From positions 62,001 to 126,000 of the forward strand of contig JANPIX010000004.1 in the NCBI GenBank assembly GCA_031425195.1: DNA of 64,000 nucleotides. The letters run 5' to 3'. Shown piece after piece: positions 60,800 through 64,000 of the stretch. Position 1 is the stretch's first letter. Every line of letters begins with the position of its first letter. A program made the translations under genes and the position numbers. Source of the DNA: JANPIX01 sp031425195. GTDB taxonomy: Bacteria > Pseudomonadota > Alphaproteobacteria > Rhodobacterales > Rhodobacteraceae. Below the pieces are notes generated by a model. That model had not been told where the DNA came from. It saw only the letters and a program-made list of their open reading frames with translations, and did not search any database.

Positions 60800-61096
60800 A
60801 TGGTTGTCGAATGGTTGATATGTGGCGTGGCGCCTGAACATCAGGCCGATTTCATTGCCTGCGACGCCGCAATCTGGACCGCATTTCTAACAGCGCAACC
60901 GGGTTTCGCAGGCAAGGAAGTCTGGCGCAATCAGGCCCGACCCGGCGAATTGAACCTGATGATCCGGTGGACGAGCCTGCAGGCCTGGAAAGCCATTCCA
61001 GCCCAAGATCTTGCTGCGACGGATGCCCGTTTTCAAACGGCATTTGGCAGGCCCTGCCCCATCCTTGACTGTCTAACCTATGACGTGTTGGGTTAG
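60800..61096 (+). CDS. TIGR03792-like small alpha/beta barrel protein
   Basis: The 98-residue protein starts MVVEWLICGVAPEHQADFIACD and contains IWTAFLTAQPGFAGKEVW and a W-rich RWTSLQAWKAIP end. It matches the TIGR03792/ABM-like ferredoxin-fold group. Function is unknown. It lies 11 bases after the MFS gene, probably in the same transcript. A GTG at 60785 is an alternative start. Confidence 0.6.
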   Translation: MVVEWLICGVAPEHQADFIACDAAIWTAFLTAQPGFAGKEVWRNQARPGELNLMIRWTSLQAWKAIPAQDLAATDARFQTAFGRPCPILDCLTYDVLG

Positions 61097-61313
61097 CGCA
61101 AACGAACCCCGCGTGACTCCCTAATGTGCCCCGCGAACGTCTGGTTACCGCGAAAATGGCTTGATCTGGCCCGAATGCCTTGTCTTCAATGTGTGGGGAA
61201 TCGCGAACACAAGGATCGGCCGGCGGCGCGGTTTTGCCCGAAAACTTGGCCGATGCTGCACAGTCTTCTGATGATCCCATAGCGTCGGCTGGTCTGGCGG
61301 TGGGATTGGTGTA

Positions 61314-61342
61314 TTGACGATTCACCCGTAACGGCAGATTAT
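61314..61342 (+). promoter_or_regulatory. Putative sigma-70 promoter and operator before eda
   Basis: TTGACG (61314-61319), a 17-base spacer and GATTAT (61337-61342) form a good promoter 40 bases before the eda ATG. Directly downstream, CCGGT, a three-base spacer and ACCGG form a palindrome at 61344-61356, a candidate operator. The rest of the 285-base gap (61097-61381) shows no gene. Confidence 0.5.
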
Positions 61343-61381
61343 GCCGGTGCAACCGGGATCAATCGACGGAATGAGAGATTT

Positions 61382-62026
61382 ATGAGCGTTTTTGACCACT
61401 TGGCCCAACTTGGCATCGTTCCGGTTATCGCACTGGATGATGCGAACGATGCCATTCCGCTGGCAGATGCCCTGATTGCCGGGGGCCTTCCGGTGGCCGA
61501 AATTACCTTCCGCACTGCCGCGGCACGGGCGACGATCGAAGCGATTGCGAGGCACCGTCCAGATATGCTCGTGGGCGCTGGAACGGTATTGAGTGAGGAA
61601 CAGGTTGATCAGTCTCTGGCCGCAGGTGCGCGGTTTGCACTGTCACCGGGGATTGATACCGCCGTCCTTGCGCATGCGGCGAAGGTTGGGATGCCCTTTG
61701 CCCCGGGCATCATGACGCCCACCGATTTGCAGGCGGCACTGCGGATGGGTTGCACGATGGTCAAGTTCTTTCCGGCAATGCCGGCGGGCGGGCCGAACAT
61801 GCTCCGGAACATCGCGGCCCCCTATGCCCACACAGGTATCGGGTTCAATCCTACAGGCGGCGTCACCATGGACAATCTGGGCGATTGGCTGGCCTTGCCC
61901 GAAGTGCGCGCCGTCGGCGGGACATGGATCGCCACGAAGGCGGATATTGCTGCGGGCAACTGGGACAAGATCACCGCAAACGCCAAGGCTGCCGTCGCGC
62001 GGGTGGCCGAACTTCGGGCGCGCTAA
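61382..62026 (+). CDS. eda: 2-dehydro-3-deoxy-phosphogluconate aldolase
   Basis: The 214-residue class I aldolase has the general acid glutamate in VAEITFRT (E40), the GAGTVLSEEQ segment and the Schiff-base lysine K128 in TMVKFFPAMPAGG. It cleaves KDPG to pyruvate and glyceraldehyde 3-phosphate in the Entner-Doudoroff pathway. With uxuA and kdgK it completes mannonate breakdown. Length and motifs are standard. Confidence 0.94.
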   Translation: MSVFDHLAQLGIVPVIALDDANDAIPLADALIAGGLPVAEITFRTAAARATIEAIARHRPDMLVGAGTVLSEEQVDQSLAAGARFALSPGIDTAVLAHAAKVGMPFAPGIMTPTDLQAALRMGCTMVKFFPAMPAGGPNMLRNIAAPYAHTGIGFNPTGGVTMDNLGDWLALPEVRAVGGTWIATKADIAAGNWDKITANAKAAVARVAELRAR

Positions 62027-62038
62027 CCTGCGAGGGCA

Positions 62039-62060
62039 CAGCGCGGTTTTACACGCGCTG
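62039..62060. terminator. Hairpin between eda and ALDH16
   Basis: CAGCGCG, a GTTTTACA loop and CGCGCTG form a 7-bp stem in the 47-base gap between the convergent stops. There is no T-run, so it may be a weak bidirectional barrier. Confidence 0.4.
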
Positions 62061-62073
62061 CCATGAAGGATGG

Positions 62074-64000
62074 TCACTCGCCATATGGAACCCAGATGTT
62101 CTTGATCTGCGTGGCGCGCCGCAGGAAGGCTCGCCCCTGCCCCGCGCCACCTGTCCAATCGCGTGGACCGACGATCCAGGTCACCTTCAGGTTTCCGGCC
62201 GACGCGTGTTCGACCATCTTGCCGCCTTCTGACGACCCGGCATACCAAAGGGCCGCGACATCATCATGATCGGCAAGCGTTTTCGCCAATTCGTCGCGCG
62301 GCCCGGTCACAATGTTCACCACCCCTGACGGCAGGTCTGATGTATCCAGAACCTGATACAGATCCGTCGCGGCCAATGGCTGATTTTGCGACGGCACGGC
62401 CACAACGCGGTTTCCCATCGCAATCGCAGGCAACACGAGGCTAAGGAACCCCAGCAGCGGCGCAGTATTGGGGCAGACAATTCCCATCACGCCATAAGGC
62501 TCGGGCATGGCAAGCGTCACATGGGCCGATTTTGTTGCATGCACGGCACCATCGTACTTGTCGGCCTGCGCCGCATAGAAAAAGCAGCGCCGGATCGCCA
62601 GTTCAACCTCGGCCTTCGCCGTCGCGTCCGAAGCGCCGGTTTCACCCAAACGGGCAGTGAACTCGGCTGCGCGCGCCGACAGGTTTTCACCGATGAAATA
62701 CAACACCTGCGCCCGGTTATGTGCCGTGGCTTTGCCCCAGCCCCCTGCCGCATGCGCCGCTTCTACTGCGTTGCGGATATCCTTTCGGTTGCCCATGCCT
62801 GCAAGACCGGAAAGCCCGTCTTTGCCCATGACGGCATAGGAATAACCGCTGTCAGGGCGCTTTTGCCCGCCGCCGATGTAAAGCTTCGCAGTGCGGTCAA
62901 TCTTCGCTTCCGCATGGCTCACACCCTGCGGCACCGGGGCCGCGTTCAACGGGGTCGGGTCAGCCTCCGGAACACCCTTCGCTTCCGGCAGCGTCAGATA
63001 TTCCCCCATCCCTTCGCGCCCGCCTTCGCGCCCAAAACCGCTTTCACGGTAACCGCCAAAGCCCGCCCCGGCGTCAAAGATATTGGTGGAATTGACCCAG
63101 ACGACGCCAGCCTTCACCTTTGATGCCACATCAAGACAAAGATTGACGTTTTCCGACCAGATCGACGCGGTAAGCCCGTAGCGTGTGTTGTTGGCAAGAT
63201 CTACTGCCTCATCGGGTGTGCGGAAGGTGGTCATGGTGGCCACAGGGCCAAAGATTTCAACCTCGGCCACGGTGTTTGCCGGGGCCACGTTGGTGAAAAA
63301 CCCAGGGGCGAAGAAACTGCCACTGGTGGGCATGTCGCAGGCCGCCTGATGCAGCACAGCACCTTCCGTTTGCCCTTGGGCCACAAGGTCACGGATGCGC
63401 GCCAGTTGCACGGGGTGCACGATGGCCCCCACATCGGTGCACTTGTCTAAAGGATCGCCAACCCGCAGCGTCGCCAGCCGCGCAATCAGCTTGGCTGTCA
63501 ACGCCGCCTCGATCGCCTCGTCCACCAGAATGCGGCTGCCCGCGCAGCAGACCTGTCCCTGATTGAACCAGATTGCATCAACCACACCTTCGACGGCGGC
63601 ATCGATATCGGCGTCGGCAAAGACGATGAACGGCGACTTGCCACCCAGTTCCAGCGTCAGTTTCTTGCCCGTGCCCGCCGTGGCCCGACGGATGAGCCGA
63701 CCAACATCAGTGGAACCGGTGAAGGCGATCTTGTCCACATCCGCGGCCACAAGCGCCGCCCCCGTGTCGCCATCGCCGGTGACGATGTTCACGACGCCCT
63801 TGGGCAAACCGATTTCGGCGCAAATCTCGGCAAAGGCCAAGGCGGTAAGCGGTGTATACTCCGCAGGTTTCAGCACGACCGTGTTGCCAGCCGCCAAGGC
63901 TGGCGCGATCTTCCAGGACAGCATCAGCAGTGGAAAGTTCCACGGGATGATCTGGCCACACACGCCCACAGGCCCGGCCCCGGGAAACTCTTCCTCCATC
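62074..64000 (-). CDS. ALDH16-type two-domain aldehyde dehydrogenase, 5' end outside window
   Basis: The visible 641 residues run to the window edge with no start. The first domain has NAD-binding GSTDVGRLI, the catalytic glutamate in LELGGKSPF and the catalytic Cys in NQGQVCCAGSRIL, so it should be active. A second ALDH-like domain follows from about residue 410 (SGYSYAVMG ... VVNIVTGPRDELAKTL) and stops after the NAD-fold part, with no catalytic Cys. This matches the bacterial ALDH16 family, known from a Loktanella enzyme. The aldehyde substrate is unknown. Confidence 0.85.
   Translation of the reverse strand, partial: MEEEFPGAGPVGVCGQIIPWNFPLLMLSWKIAPALAAGNTVVLKPAEYTPLTALAFAEICAEIGLPKGVVNIVTGDGDTGAALVAADVDKIAFTGSTDVGRLIRRATAGTGKKLTLELGGKSPFIVFADADIDAAVEGVVDAIWFNQGQVCCAGSRILVDEAIEAALTAKLIARLATLRVGDPLDKCTDVGAIVHPVQLARIRDLVAQGQTEGAVLHQAACDMPTSGSFFAPGFFTNVAPANTVAEVEIFGPVATMTTFRTPDEAVDLANNTRYGLTASIWSENVNLCLDVASKVKAGVVWVNSTNIFDAGAGFGGYRESGFGREGGREGMGEYLTLPEAKGVPEADPTPLNAAPVPQGVSHAEAKIDRTAKLYIGGGQKRPDSGYSYAVMGKDGLSGLAGMGNRKDIRNAVEAAHAAGGWGKATAHNRAQVLYFIGENLSARAAEFTARLGETGASDATAKAEVELAIRRCFFYAAQADKYDGAVHATKSAHVTLAMPEPYGVMGIVCPNTAPLLGFLSLVLPAIAMGNRVVAVPSQNQPLAATDLYQVLDTSDLPSGVVNIVTGPRDELAKTLADHDDVAALWYAGSSEGGKMVEHASAGNLKVTWIVGPRDWTGGAGQGRAFLRRATQIKNIWVPYGE

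Noticed and set aside
1..64000. tRNA, rRNA, CRISPR arrays, insertion sequences, prophage genes
   Set aside because: Intergenic gaps are short and none shows cloverleaf, repeat-spacer or transposase features by eye.

Overview
The window is GC-rich, densely packed bacterial DNA. Gene content points to an alphaproteobacterium of the Rhodobacteraceae (Roseobacter group, Loktanella/Yoonia-like). The main reasons are a 14-gene complex I (nuo) operon interrupted by small accessory genes and followed by birA-coaX-rnj, an acrylyl-CoA reductase (AcuI-type) gene, Hint and RTX secreted proteins, and a two-domain aldehyde dehydrogenase of the ALDH16 type. This assignment is inference from content and order; no database was searched.

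Layout. 1-7.2 kb: partial sarcosine oxidase beta subunit (soxB), ccmI-ruvX, a DUF1289 protein, a TSUP transporter overlapping a predicted 2-oxoglutarate dioxygenase, a Bcr/CflA-type efflux pump and dusA. 7.4-10.7 kb: a cluster of small hydrophilic proteins, an alpha/beta hydrolase and a zinc alcohol dehydrogenase, with two GGAAC-N16-GGTT elements that resemble EcfG general-stress promoters. 10.9-16.4 kb: a Dabb protein, a GMC oxidoreductase, 2-keto-3-deoxygluconate kinase, acuI and mannonate dehydratase. 16.6-21.95 kb: surE-pcm-nlpD-like genes convergent with tatABC and a DUF815 ATPase. 22.2-29.9 kb: a WYL regulator, an orphan ABC ATPase, two tandem RTX-type proteins, an atypical SDR, a Hint protein and prfC. 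30.0-30.7 kb: a compositionally different patch with a small lipoprotein. 30.7-34.0 kb: an EamA transporter, a Cys/His protein and a DEAD-box helicase ending in a strong terminator.

34.0-56.4 kb, all on the minus strand: nuoA-B-C-[sulfotransferase]-D-E-[HhH membrane protein]-[DUF5337]-F-[lipoprotein]-[DUF3291]-[55 aa]-G-H-I-[CMD family]-J-K-[163 aa secreted]-[35 aa?]-L-M-N-birA-coaX-rnj. Many junctions share ATGA or TGATG, so the set is probably translated as one coupled unit. A plausible sigma-70 promoter lies upstream of nuoA. Complex I would oxidise NADH and pump protons. The accessory genes are the least explained part of the window; the sulfotransferase and the HhH domain shared by NuoE and its neighbour stand out.

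56.4-64 kb: an operon of a TetA-like MFS pump, a DegT aminotransferase and a membrane-anchored nuclease; then a second MFS pump, a small TIGR03792-like protein, KDPG aldolase (eda) and the partial ALDH16. UxuA, KdgK and Eda, although scattered, complete a route from mannonate through KDG and KDPG to pyruvate and glyceraldehyde 3-phosphate.

No tRNA, rRNA, CRISPR array, insertion sequence or prophage was recognised.
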